Positions 1 to 7,974 of a DNA stretch of 64,000 nucleotides are shown here, piece after piece. This DNA comes from Actinomycetes bacterium. GTDB taxonomy: Bacteria; Actinomycetota; Coriobacteriia; Anaerosomatales; Anaerosomataceae. Made by a program: the position numbers and the translations under genes. Position 1 is the stretch's first letter. Each line of letters starts with the position of its first letter. The DNA lies in the NCBI GenBank assembly GCA_022839745.1, contig JALHJB010000003.1:62001-126000 (forward strand), given 5' to 3'. The notes beneath the pieces are model-generated. The model was not told the DNA's origin, did not search any database, and saw only the letters and a list, made by a program, of their open reading frames with translations.

Positions 1-639
1 GAGATTCTGGCACGAGATTGCTGCGGCCTTGGCGGGATCAGTAGCAATGTCTGCATTCACACGGAAGAGCTCTCTCCCAAACGCATCAAATGCGGAGACT
101 GCGTTCTCAAGAGCGTCCGAAACGAGCTGCCCGGAGAGTGGCCCCTGGACCGAAGCCGCCAGTTCCAGTTCCTTGGCTGCGAGGTCGAGATTGGCTTCTA
201 GAATCTGAAGCGAGTTGTGGGAGCCACAGTCAGGGCAGAAGGCGAACACCCCGTACACTGCGTAGCGCAGCCCGCACTTGTCGCATACGAGCATGGTCTC
301 AAGCTGCTTCTCCTGGTACTGGTGCAGTGGGATCGGCCTGCCGGGCTTGACCTCCCACGAAAGGCTGATGAACTCGTTCCGCCGGGGGCGGCGAGTCGAA
401 AACGCGTTCTTGAGCATCCCCTCGACCAGTTCCTGGACCTTGCGTGTCGCGAGTGACTCTGCGTAGGCAAGCTGGTCTTGCGTCCAGAAGTGATCGTGGT
501 CCGCCGTGTGGCCGCAGTACGGGCAGTGACAAGGCAGGTCGTCACCCTGAAGGCCGGTGCCAAGCTCAATCTTGAAGTATCCAAGACACTCCTCACTCGG
601 ACACTCGCGTCCGAAGAAGCCCTCATCGTCATTATCCAT
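1..639 (-). CDS. Zinc-ribbon protein, partial (3' end cut by window edge)
   Basis: An open frame starts with ATG at 639 and runs off the left edge, giving 213 codons with no stop. Cysteines occur as C-x4-C near residues 13-18 and C-x-C-x2-C near 37-42 (CHCPYCG), and a second pair of knuckles follows near residue 120 (CDKCG and CPDCG). This suggests two zinc-binding ribbons and a helical C-terminal part. No family is recognised. The gene is the unit immediately downstream, on the minus strand, of attC site a, so it would be the next cassette of the array. The two other minus-strand frames here are shadows. A nucleic-acid role is only a guess from the zinc ribbons. Confidence 0.7.
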   Translation of the reverse strand, partial: MDNDDEGFFGRECPSEECLGYFKIELGTGLQGDDLPCHCPYCGHTADHDHFWTQDQLAYAESLATRKVQELVEGMLKNAFSTRRPRRNEFISLSWEVKPGRPIPLHQYQEKQLETMLVCDKCGLRYAVYGVFAFCPDCGSHNSLQILEANLDLAAKELELAASVQGPLSGQLVSDALENAVSAFDAFGRELFRVNADIATDPAKAAAISCQNL

Positions 640-708
640 GGGGATAGTGCACGCTATCGTATCGGACACGCTGCCCCCCTTGGCCGCCGACCAGACGCGC
701 CATTAGTG

Positions 709-771
709 GTTCGAACGTCTTTGCGGATAACCCGCGAGCGAGGCGAGTCGGGCTGATCCGCAGGTTAGAGC
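709..771 (-). other. attC-like integron recombination site a
   Basis: Imperfect inverted repeat at the 3' end of the OLD gene. The outer arms are GAAC (713-716) and GTTAG (764-768), and the gene's TAA stop lies inside the second arm. Inner arms GCGGAT and ATCCGC are followed by CCCG and CGGG. One strand has an unpaired G next to the ATCCGC arm and an unpaired GTCTTT spacer. These are the expected attC elements (R box, central spacer, L box, extrahelical base). It shares AACGTCTTTGCG with site b. Confidence 0.7.
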
Positions 772-2570
772 TCTGCCGTGACGTAGCCAACGAAGAGACC
801 TGCCATTGCCTCACGGAAAGCCAGAGGCACGTCGGGCCACGTCGACCAGCCTTCCGCCTCCTTGAATGCTTGCAGTGGCTTGTCTGAGCCAGGAGCAGGG
901 TATCCGAGGGCGTCTTCAAGACACTCCTGGAGGACTACGACTCTTGCTGGGTCTCCTACTGCATCCTGAATTGGCTGGTTGAACACTTCTGCACCGGCGG
1001 TACCGCCGTCCCTGTCGTGGAGCACCCGGAAGCTGATGCCAAGCGCATTCAGGTACTTGGCCAGCCCGATGATTGAGGCCTTGCCGCGAGCCTTGATGAT
1101 CTCAAAATCGGCGCGGATGCGAAGCCGGGTTTCGACCGGAAGAAGTGCAAGGGCCTCGCGAAGCGTGATGTCTTCCGAGTCTCCCTCGACGACGACAACG
1201 GTCTTGGTGAAGAAGGCGCGCGCCACGTAGTCGTCGATCTTGAGGACCATCTTGACGTAGTCCTTGTCCGTATTCTCAAGCTTCAGGTACTCGTCGGTGA
1301 CGCTGAAAGCGAGCACTTCCGCACAGTGATCGTCACAACGGAAACGGTTAAGCACCTGTCGCGGCTTTCGCGACAAATCGATCATGTAGGGAGAGTGCGT
1401 CGTTGCGACAATCTGGGAGGCGCCGGTCGACAGCTCATAGATGGTGTCTCTCATCTGATTGGCTGCGCTCGGGTGGAGGTAGATCTCCGGTTCCTCGAAC
1501 CCGATGATTAGACTCTGCTCTGGTCCTTGCTCTCTCTTGGCCAGCCAGCTCTGGCGGAATCGGAGCATTCCGAACACTGCGGCCCTCACCATCCCGGTCC
1601 CCTGGTGCGCCACTGCCGTGCGAACGTTGCTCGTCATTTCAATCTTGAACTCAGGAGTCAGCACTTTGCTCGGGTCACTCAGATCGGCGCTAGCGTGGAC
1701 CTGCGAGTCGGGGAACACGCCACCAAGAACCTTGTTGAGTTCAGTCATCATCTTGCCGAATTCGGAAGCTGCGTCCTCCGGGTCAAGTTCCTTCGCCAAT
1801 GCGTCGAGCGACTTCTGAGCGTCCTTGAAGTTCTCCGACTCCGAGCGCACGTCCTCGAACAGCTCGTTGAGGGTCTTGCCGAGAACGCCCTTCTTCGGAT
1901 CATCGAGCTCGTGTCCGGATGCGTCTGCTGGAATGCGGAGGAACCGCGGCAGACGGCTTAGTACGTTTCCCGGGATGCCCCCGGGGTTCTCGAACCACTC
2001 CTCTTCGTCCTGGAGGTCGATGAAAGCATCGTCCAACAAAACGACTGCCTTCTCCTTGGGCGAGAGGTTCTTCGTCAGGTCGGTGACGTGCTCGTTCACC
2101 AATTCGGGGCTTGCGCCTGCGTCAATCAACTCCTGCCCCGTCTTGCATTCCTTGTACTCCGCTTTGAGGGCGCGCGTCTTCGACTTGATCTCGATGACGA
2201 CGTCCTTGCCGAGTCCGTATGTCTTGCGGTAGTGAATGCACTTGCCCGTGGTTCCATCGGGCTCCGTGTAGTCGAAGACCCTGCCTTTGAACCCACGCCA
2301 AGTGTCCGCGTCGGCGGGGAGGCCGCGGAATTCCGCTTCGAGAACAACGACGTCGACAACTGTCTTGGTCTCTCCGGTTTCAGCATCGATTTCCGAGTAG
2401 AACTCACACTCGGGAATCCGCTTGTCACCGGAGAGCAGCTTCTCGATTGCGCACAAGAGTGAGCTCTTGCCGGCGTTGTTCGGACCGATGCAGAACGTCG
2501 CATCGCCGAAATGCACCGTCGCATTCTGCAAACGGCGAAACCCCTCTACGTGCAGTGTGTGAAGCCTCAC
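765..2570 (-). CDS. OLD-family ATP-dependent endonuclease (AAA ATPase plus TOPRIM)
   Basis: 601 aa, GTG start at 2570 preceded by a G-rich SD (GGGGGGA). Walker A is GPNNAGKSS near residue 30, the Walker B/D-loop region reads EEPEIYLHP near 360, and the H-loop reads TTHSPY. A C-terminal TOPRIM domain shows VVVEGDSED and HDRDGG, the acidic metal-binding residues of OLD nucleases. Proteins of this family are ATP-driven nucleases, often used in phage defence. The gene starts about 25 nt after the GTTAG core of attC b and its stop codon lies inside attC a, which is a textbook single-gene cassette. No UvrD-type GajB partner is adjacent, so calling it Gabija is not supported. Confidence 0.9.
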   Translation of the reverse strand: MRLHTLHVEGFRRLQNATVHFGDATFCIGPNNAGKSSLLCAIEKLLSGDKRIPECEFYSEIDAETGETKTVVDVVVLEAEFRGLPADADTWRGFKGRVFDYTEPDGTTGKCIHYRKTYGLGKDVVIEIKSKTRALKAEYKECKTGQELIDAGASPELVNEHVTDLTKNLSPKEKAVVLLDDAFIDLQDEEEWFENPGGIPGNVLSRLPRFLRIPADASGHELDDPKKGVLGKTLNELFEDVRSESENFKDAQKSLDALAKELDPEDAASEFGKMMTELNKVLGGVFPDSQVHASADLSDPSKVLTPEFKIEMTSNVRTAVAHQGTGMVRAAVFGMLRFRQSWLAKREQGPEQSLIIGFEEPEIYLHPSAANQMRDTIYELSTGASQIVATTHSPYMIDLSRKPRQVLNRFRCDDHCAEVLAFSVTDEYLKLENTDKDYVKMVLKIDDYVARAFFTKTVVVVEGDSEDITLREALALLPVETRLRIRADFEIIKARGKASIIGLAKYLNALGISFRVLHDRDGGTAGAEVFNQPIQDAVGDPARVVVLQECLEDALGYPAPGSDKPLQAFKEAEGWSTWPDVPLAFREAMAGLFVGYVTAEL

Positions 2571-2587
2571 GTAATCCCCCCAGAGTA

Positions 2588-2676
2588 GCTCTAACGTCTT
2601 TGCGCATCAGCCGCGGCCGAGCGCCTCACTTCGTAGAGTACCGCTATCGACGTCGGCTGGATGCGATGGTTAGGTG
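2588..2676 (-). other. attC-like integron recombination site b
   Basis: Outer arms CTAAC (2591-2595) and GTTAG (2669-2673). Inner arms CGCATC and GATGCG are followed by AGCCG and CGGCT, with one unpaired G between the two right-hand blocks and an unpaired GTCTTT spacer. The loop is about 40 nt. The stop codon of the MltR-like gene falls in the GTTAG box, and the OLD gene starts directly past the other end. Architecture and unpaired-G position match sites a and c. Confidence 0.78.
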
Positions 2677-3233
2677 ACCGTCGGGCCAGCATAATTCCGT
2701 GCGTCAGGCGATAGGTCAGCCGCGGCATCGACGATGGAAGCGACGCAGTCAAGAGGAAGTGCGGGAGCGACTTCCGGCCTCTGAGCGCGTCCAATCGCAG
2801 CTTGGAGGAAGCCCATTTGCACAGCAACCGCGCTCTGGAAGTCAACCCTGGCCGAAGTCGGGAGCTTCGTGATGATGGAACGGCTGAAGAGTATCTCACG
2901 CACATGTTCGCAGGCTGGCGAGTCGCCGAGGGACGACAGCGTTAGGGAATGGGCGAACGCGTTGCGGATCTTACGGATCCTGTGTAGGTCCTTGGTCGAA
3001 GTTGCATCGAGTAGCCCAAGGGCGTGAGCCAGGTCAATCTTGGCTCGAAGCGAGCCCAGCGGCCCATAGGCCGTGAAGATGTCAGGATTGACTTCTTGAA
3101 TCATTGAATCTCGCAGGAGTCGTTCAAGCAGCGACTCGATTATCGATGCTCCTACGATGGCACAGCCACGGTCGCTCTGCGACAAAAGCTCATCGAGCGC
3201 TGCGTCGCGCGCTTCCTTGTCAGTCGGATCCAT
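2670..3233 (-). CDS. MltR-like protein
   Basis: 187 aa from ATG 3233, which has an AGGGGGAG SD; the longer frame has no SD. The protein has the MltR pattern: an early helix with IVGASIIESLLERLL, then PLGSLRAKIDLAHALGLL, then RKIRNAFAHS. MltR is known as the mannitol repressor, but many relatives have no mannitol context. The RN-x-FAH motif resembles HEPN-type R-N-x3-H motifs (inference). It is a complete cassette: its start lies about 27 nt after a GTTAG core at 3258-3262 and its stop lies in attC b. A defence role is plausible from location only. Confidence 0.75.
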   Translation of the reverse strand: MDPTDKEARDAALDELLSQSDRGCAIVGASIIESLLERLLRDSMIQEVNPDIFTAYGPLGSLRAKIDLAHALGLLDATSTKDLHRIRKIRNAFAHSLTLSSLGDSPACEHVREILFSRSIITKLPTSARVDFQSAVAVQMGFLQAAIGRAQRPEVAPALPLDCVASIVDAAADLSPDARNYAGPTVT

Positions 3234-3258
3234 CGACTCCCCCTTGGGCGTAAGTGTC

Positions 3259-3311
3259 ACCTAACCCCGACTTCGACAGTCTGCATAGCACCATAACGCA
3301 CAACTCTGACA
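3259..3311 (-). repeat. Conserved intergenic element, copy A
   Basis: On the minus strand it contains TTATGGTGCTATGC, then GACTG, GAAGT and a terminal GTTAG. Copies B (11592-11645) and C (14155-14206) share the order TATGGTGTTATG, a G-rich link, GAAGTGCG and (A and B) GTTAG. It lies between the end of the nuclease-like gene at 3354 and the start of the MltR-like gene. No palindrome like attC a-c was found. It could be a diverged recombination core, an attI-like site or a cassette promoter. Confidence 0.5.
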
Positions 3312-3353
3312 CGCTCATCAACGCCGCCTGGGGCCCCACGCGCCTCGGCCGCA

Positions 3354-3878
3354 CTACACCCGCAGCCACTCCCGCTCGGCCACGCCTTCTGCGACCCTCA
3401 CGCAGTCGAGCAGAAGTCCACCGCCGGGCCTGTTGGCGGTGATCGCGTAGCCGACCGTCTCCGGGTACAGCTTCGTGAACGCTTGGAGCCACTCGACATC
3501 CGGCTCGCAAACCGTCGGCAAGTCGAACTTCCACTCGAGGATCGCCGCCGGGGGAACCGTTGGCCTCCCCTCCTCGTCCCAGCACGTCATTGCAGGGTGC
3601 GACCAGATCACGAGGTCCTTGCACACCTGGCTCTTAGCCGACACTGCTGCACCGTCACGTCCGGTGATTTGCGGTACCGGGAACTCAATCGTGATTTGCG
3701 CCGGATCGTACAGTGCCGTTCCGGCAAGCACCTCGTGCAGCAGATGCCCGAATGCGAACAGGCTCACTGCCTCGCGCTCCCGACGCCCGCGCCAGTCGCC
3801 TGCGAGCGCCTCACGCGCGAAGGACGTCAGCGCGCTTCGGAGAACGTCGTCCATACTGTCGGTCTGCACTCCGCTCAT
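3354..3878 (-). CDS. Putative PD-(D/E)XK nuclease-like protein, paralog 1
   Basis: 174 aa. ATG at 3878 overlaps the TGA of the upstream NERD gene by 4 nt (ATGA), so translation is coupled. An Asp (CKDLVIW, about residue 85) and an Ile-Leu-Glu-Trp-Lys (ILEWKF, about residue 113) are spaced like the D...ExK core of PD-(D/E)XK nucleases; this is inference from the motif only. A close paralog lies at 14342-14869 and is nearly identical from the ALYDPAQITIEFPVPQ segment to the C-terminus EREWLRV. Both copies are the second gene of a coupled pair with a different first gene. No named family is recognised. Confidence 0.7.
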   Translation of the reverse strand: MSGVQTDSMDDVLRSALTSFAREALAGDWRGRREREAVSLFAFGHLLHEVLAGTALYDPAQITIEFPVPQITGRDGAAVSAKSQVCKDLVIWSHPAMTCWDEEGRPTVPPAAILEWKFDLPTVCEPDVEWLQAFTKLYPETVGYAITANRPGGGLLLDCVRVAEGVAEREWLRV

Positions 3879-4912
3879 GCCTCGTCCAGGTTGAATCCGT
3901 ACCTGCACCCAGTCTTTGAGAAGTTCTCGCAGCCAAGGAATGGCTTTCCGGCTCGGCTGCCAGTTCGCGCCGTCCTGCGAACGAGCCTGCCACCGCACTG
4001 CGGACAGACCTCCGGAATCTCCGCGTGCGCACTGGGTTGCACCTGCGCGGACTCATCCGGCTGAACGGACACCGCCTCGGTCCGCTGCCTCAGGCGCGCG
4101 TCGCGAGCCGCATAGCGCGCGGCCTTCGAGAGCTCGCCAAACGCATCGAACTCGGTCCTGAATGCAGCCTGCGTGTCTGCAGGCAGCTGCGCGAAGAGCA
4201 CACGGGCGATGCGTCCGGCCTTCTCCTGATCGATTGCAGCTTCGGAGTGCGTCTGCACCTCTTGATGAAGGAGTCTCAGCGGGATCGTCCGCACGGCGCC
4301 CTCGCGAAGGCGCTCCGTGCGTGCCTCTGGCTGCGTGTATGCGACGATGGGCACCACGAAGAGTCCGTCCAGACCACCCGCAGACCAGCGGACAAGCCCC
4401 TGCTTGAGCTCGAGCGCGTTACGCTGAGTCTGCTTGACGTTGTGGCGCGTGAACCGGTTCTTTTCGGCGCTCTGTACGACTCGATGCCCGTAGTTCTTCG
4501 CGTCGATGACGAACACACCCGTTGGCCCGACAACGATGTAATCGATGTTCCACTTCGCCGGCTGCTCGGTGGCCCGGTTGATCGGATGGAAGTCATGGAA
4601 GACGATGAACTCATCAGGTAGGGACTTGAGTGTCTGGTGAACCGCGAACTCGCCTCGTGCGCCTTTGAGGAAGTTGCCACCCTCGCCGATCATCCCGATC
4701 ATGTCCGCCGCATCGCGACGAATCCAGAGCGCGTAGCCAATCAGGACCGGCAGTATCAGGATTGCACCGATGCACCCGCCCCTTTCGGCGGAGAATACGT
4801 ACGCCCACGTGAACAGGCCGCCAATCAGCAAGAGCGCCACCACAGGGAGAATGATGAACAGCAAACCGCGCGATGCGGCGCTCTCTCCTGGTGTGCCGAT
4901 GATCCGTGCCAC
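3875..4912 (-). CDS. Membrane-anchored NERD-domain protein with C-terminal C4 zinc finger
   Basis: 345 aa, GTG start at 4912 with GAAGGAGA upstream. Two hydrophobic helices occur near residues 15-40 and 45-65. The NERD domain follows, with GARGEFAVHQTL, NIDYIVVGPTGVFVIDAKNY (the D and DAK core) and QTQRNALELK. The C-terminus is a topoisomerase-type zinc finger (CPQCGGRLVRRT ... FLGCENFSKTGCRYG). NERD is a nuclease-related fold common in defence or mobile DNA contexts. It overlaps the downstream nuclease-like paralog by 4 nt, so the two probably act together. The zinc finger resembles the C-terminus of the DUF2726 protein at 12202. Confidence 0.87.
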   Translation of the reverse strand: MARIIGTPGESAASRGLLFIILPVVALLLIGGLFTWAYVFSAERGGCIGAILILPVLIGYALWIRRDAADMIGMIGEGGNFLKGARGEFAVHQTLKSLPDEFIVFHDFHPINRATEQPAKWNIDYIVVGPTGVFVIDAKNYGHRVVQSAEKNRFTRHNVKQTQRNALELKQGLVRWSAGGLDGLFVVPIVAYTQPEARTERLREGAVRTIPLRLLHQEVQTHSEAAIDQEKAGRIARVLFAQLPADTQAAFRTEFDAFGELSKAARYAARDARLRQRTEAVSVQPDESAQVQPSAHAEIPEVCPQCGGRLVRRTARTGSRAGKPFLGCENFSKTGCRYGFNLDEA

Positions 4913-5031
4913 TCAGTCTCCTTCGATGCACGGCAGCTTATGGCAGTGTAACCCAGATGCTGGACGTGTCTGAATCGGAACACACAGGGGCACTCCAGGT
5001 CCACTGGCACTCCCCATGAGTGCCCGAGAAC

Positions 5032-5529
5032 CTACCCCTCGTCTCGCAGGAGCGGGAGCACTCGGACGAGCAGCGCCTGAGCCGTGCCCTGGATGCCCGG
5101 ACTCTCGCTTTCACGAGGGCCGGCTATGTTCAGCACGGCGAAGTCACCGAGATCGGCCGTGATGAGTTCAGCCACTTCGTCGGCATCGTGCAGCACGTCA
5201 AGGGGCACGATGAGGCACGGTTTGTCCAACTCATGAGCCGTATCGACGGTGAGCAGAGTTCCCGGCGGCAAGGGGTCGGCCGCGCTGTGTACCAGGATGA
5301 GCGTGGCGTCGCTGTCCCTGACGTTCCAGACCGTCCGCTGAGCGGGGTCAGACGATGGTGTCTCCCGGAGCATCGGGTACAGCCGGAGCAGTCCCGGAGG
5401 TTCGGGAAGATCCTCCGCCTATCCCCCCGCGGGACACCAGCCTGCGTACGGAAGACGCACGGCGAGGGCGGCCTCAAGGGCCGCTCGATCGACCCCGGTC
5501 TGCCCGCCGGACCGTATCTCCTTGAGCAT
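5032..5529 (-). pseudogene. Putative molybdenum carrier protein, interrupted by in-frame TAG
   Basis: From ATG 5529 (SD GAGGAG) the frame reads an N-terminus with SGGQTGVDRAALEAAL and GWCPAGG, hits TAG at 5419-5421, then continues in the same frame with AEDLPE and the C-terminal half (RTVWNVRDSDATLI, GTLLTVDTA, LNIAGPRESESPGI). The two halves fit the putative molybdenum carrier family of YpsA/SLOG-like Rossmann proteins. Only one codon is wrong (an Arg is expected at the TAG), so this is a fresh nonsense mutation, a sequencing error, or read-through. An internal ATG at 5373 could give a truncated protein lacking the GGQTGVD loop. The IS21 insertion lies 32 nt upstream of its start. Confidence 0.75.
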
Positions 5530-5691
5530 CACAGGCTAAGACTCCTCAATTGCGCAGCGCTGTGTTCGCTACTCTAAAAGTTGACCACCTGGAGGCCTTT
5601 CGATCATCGAAAAGTTGACCACCCCACCGACGCCTGTACCGTCGTGGTGATCCCGGAACCGGGACCCTCGACAGTGACAGGAGGAAGGCAG

Positions 5692-7146
5692 TTGCTCGGG
5701 ATGGTCGACGTCGAGATGATCAGACAGATGAACAGGCACCACTCGATCCGGGAGATAGCCCGGAGGACGGGCTGGTCGCGCCAGACGGTGCGAAAACACC
5801 TTGCGGGGGCGGCTGAACCACCGGTCTACCGTGCTGCGGGCCCGCGCCCCCGCCCGGTGATGGATCCCTTCACCAGTATCGTCGAGCAATGGCTGACCGA
5901 CGACCTCACCGCTCCCCGCAAGCAGCGCCACACGGCCAAGCGGGTGTTCGACCGCCTCGTCGACGAGTACGGCTTCACCGGCTCGGAGGTCACGGTACGC
6001 CGCGCCGTGGCCAGGATCCGCGGCAAGCGGATCGAGGCTTTCGTCCCGCTCGAGGCCCCGTGGGGACATATAGCCCAAGCGGACTTCGGCACGGCGGTGG
6101 TGACGATAGGGCACGAACGTCGCGAGGTCGCGCTCTTCTGCATGCGTGCCAAGGCGTCCAAGGTGCCCTTCGTGATCGCGCTGCCCACCGAGAGGCTCGA
6201 GGCCTTGCTCGCAGGCCACGTCGCAGCCTTCGAGTTCTTCGGCGGAGTGTTCGATGAGGTCTGGTACGACAACCCCAAGACCGCCGTCACCAAGATCCTC
6301 TCCGGTCCACATCGCATCGAACATGAGCGGCTGAGCGCACTGCGTGCCTGCTACCTGTTCGATTCGAGCTTCTGCACGCCGGCGTGCGGCAACGAGAAAG
6401 GGTCTGTGGAGAACCTCGTGGGCTACGTGCGCAGGAACGCGCTCGTGCCGCACACACGCTCGTTTCTCTCGCTCGATGCGCTCAACGTGCACCTGCGCGG
6501 GTGGTGCGAGCGCGAGCGCTCACGTCACGGTGCCGAGTGGGCGATCGAGTCGGCCGCCCTCTCGGGCCTGCCGGTCCATCCGTTCTCTCCGTCGGTGAGC
6601 CGGCCGGTCGTGGTTACCAAGACCTCCATGGTCACCGTCGACCGGGTGCGCTACTCCGTGCCGGTGACCTATGTGGGACGCACGCTTCGCGCCGAGAGCT
6701 TCGTCGATTCGCTCGAGGTGTTCGACGGCTCATCGCGCGTCGCGATCCACGCACGCAGCTACAACCGCAAAGACACGGTCCTTGATCTGGCCCACTACCT
6801 CGATGCTTTCGAGCGCAAGCCACGTGCCGCGCTCTCGTGTGCCGCGCTCGGGAGCGCCGATCCGGTGTTCACGACCGTACGCGACATGGCGCTTCACACC
6901 CCAGACGGTCACCACACGTTCGCACGAGTCCTGCTGCTCGCTCGTGAGCTCGGGCTCGAGCGCCTCGCCGGCGCGCTGCGCTCCGCGATCGGCACAGGTC
7001 CCGTGACGCCGGAGCGTGTGCGCCAGATCGCCTTGAACGCGGCACACACGACCCCCGGACCGGTCCGCGTGCCGGACTCGCTTGTGATCGCACTGCCTGC
7101 AGCCGACCTCGCCTGCTACGACCGCCTGGCGGTGCGTGCCTCATGA
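5692..7146 (+). CDS. istA: IS21 transposase IstA
   Basis: About 484 aa if translation starts at TTG 5692, which has AGGAGG seven bases upstream; ATG 5701 is the alternative. An N-terminal helix-turn-helix reads IREIARRTGWSRQTVRKHL. The DDE catalytic core has D in QADFGTA, D in WYDNPK and E in GNEKGSVENLVG. The C-terminal beta-barrel region has VDRVRYSVPVTYVGR. It catalyses strand transfer for IS21 elements together with IstB. The stop overlaps the istB start by 4 nt (ATGA). No frameshift is seen, so the transposase is likely functional. Confidence 0.95.
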   Translation: MLGMVDVEMIRQMNRHHSIREIARRTGWSRQTVRKHLAGAAEPPVYRAAGPRPRPVMDPFTSIVEQWLTDDLTAPRKQRHTAKRVFDRLVDEYGFTGSEVTVRRAVARIRGKRIEAFVPLEAPWGHIAQADFGTAVVTIGHERREVALFCMRAKASKVPFVIALPTERLEALLAGHVAAFEFFGGVFDEVWYDNPKTAVTKILSGPHRIEHERLSALRACYLFDSSFCTPACGNEKGSVENLVGYVRRNALVPHTRSFLSLDALNVHLRGWCERERSRHGAEWAIESAALSGLPVHPFSPSVSRPVVVTKTSMVTVDRVRYSVPVTYVGRTLRAESFVDSLEVFDGSSRVAIHARSYNRKDTVLDLAHYLDAFERKPRAALSCAALGSADPVFTTVRDMALHTPDGHHTFARVLLLARELGLERLAGALRSAIGTGPVTPERVRQIALNAAHTTPGPVRVPDSLVIALPAADLACYDRLAVRAS

Positions 7147-7907
7147 ACAACGACGTGCTCACCGCCCAGATACTGCTCTACGCGCGCGAGCTCAAGATGC
7201 CGGGGCTCGCCGGCGCCTTCGAGGAAGTGGCCCGGGACGCGGCCAAAGCCGGCAGAGGACATCTCGAGGCACTCGCCGCGTGTCTGGCCGCCGAGATCGA
7301 GTCAAGAGCCGAACACAGGCTCGCATCGCGCATCAAAGGTGCCAGGTTCCCCGCGATCAAGACCTTCGAGACCTTCGACTTCTCGCTTCTCCCCTCGCTC
7401 AGGAAAAACGGCGTGCTCGGTCTGGGCTCCGGTGAGTTCACCAAGCAGCGGGAGAACGTGGTGTGTCTGGGCGCATCCGGCACCGGCAAGACACACGTGG
7501 CCTCTGCGATCGGCCTGTCTGCGATCTACGCAGGTGCTCGAGTGCGCTTCACGACCGCCGTCACGCTGTCCCAGGAGCTGCTGGCTGCGGCCGACGATCA
7601 CCGGCTGCCGCGTTACCTCAAGAGCTGGAGGAGCGCCGACCTCGTTATCGTCGACGAGCTCGGCTACCTGCCGCTCGGGCCGGGTGCACCGCTGATGTTC
7701 CAGTTCTTCGCGGAGCGCTACGAGGCCGGATCGGTGATGGTGACGACGAACCTGGAGTTCAGCCGCTGGACCGAGGTGTTCGGTGACGCGACGCTCACCG
7801 CAGCGCTGCTCGACCGCCTGACGCACCACAGTCATGTGCTCGTGTTCGAAGGAGAGTCCTACCGGTTCCGCGAGAGTGCGGGCCGGCTCACGAAACCGCG
7901 GAAGTAG
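7143..7907 (+). CDS. istB: IS21 helper ATPase IstB
   Basis: 254 aa. Walker A GASGTGKTHVA near residue 109, Walker B LVIVDELGYLPL near 170, and MVTTNLEFSRWTEVFGD in the sensor region, typical of the DnaC-like AAA+ helper IstB. The N-terminal helical domain (LTAQILLYARELKMPGLAGAFEE) is the IstB_IS21 N-domain. It assembles on DNA and stimulates IstA. The ATG overlaps the istA stop. Confidence 0.96.
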   Translation: MNNDVLTAQILLYARELKMPGLAGAFEEVARDAAKAGRGHLEALAACLAAEIESRAEHRLASRIKGARFPAIKTFETFDFSLLPSLRKNGVLGLGSGEFTKQRENVVCLGASGTGKTHVASAIGLSAIYAGARVRFTTAVTLSQELLAAADDHRLPRYLKSWRSADLVIVDELGYLPLGPGAPLMFQFFAERYEAGSVMVTTNLEFSRWTEVFGDATLTAALLDRLTHHSHVLVFEGESYRFRESAGRLTKPRK

Positions 7908-7974
7908 ACAAGCTTGGGGTGGTCAACTTTTCGGTGATCGAAGTGGTCAACTTTTCGATGGACAAACACAAGCG

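Larger units (their letters stand above)
5561..7970 (+). mobile_element. IS21-family insertion sequence with 5-bp target duplication
   Basis: Two coupled genes (istA, istB) sit between inverted ends that both begin TGTGTT and share AAAAGTTGACCAC. Left end: 5561 onward, with further AAAAGTTGACCAC copies at about 5575 and 5610. Right end: mirror copies near 7920 and 7945, ending at 7970. Multiple terminal repeats are usual for IS21. The flanks are AGCGC at 5556-5560 and AGCGC at 7971-7975, a 5-bp target duplication. The element lies between abiEii and the molybdenum-carrier-like gene without breaking either: the abiEii stop uses the last base of the duplication. It appears complete. Confidence 0.93.
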
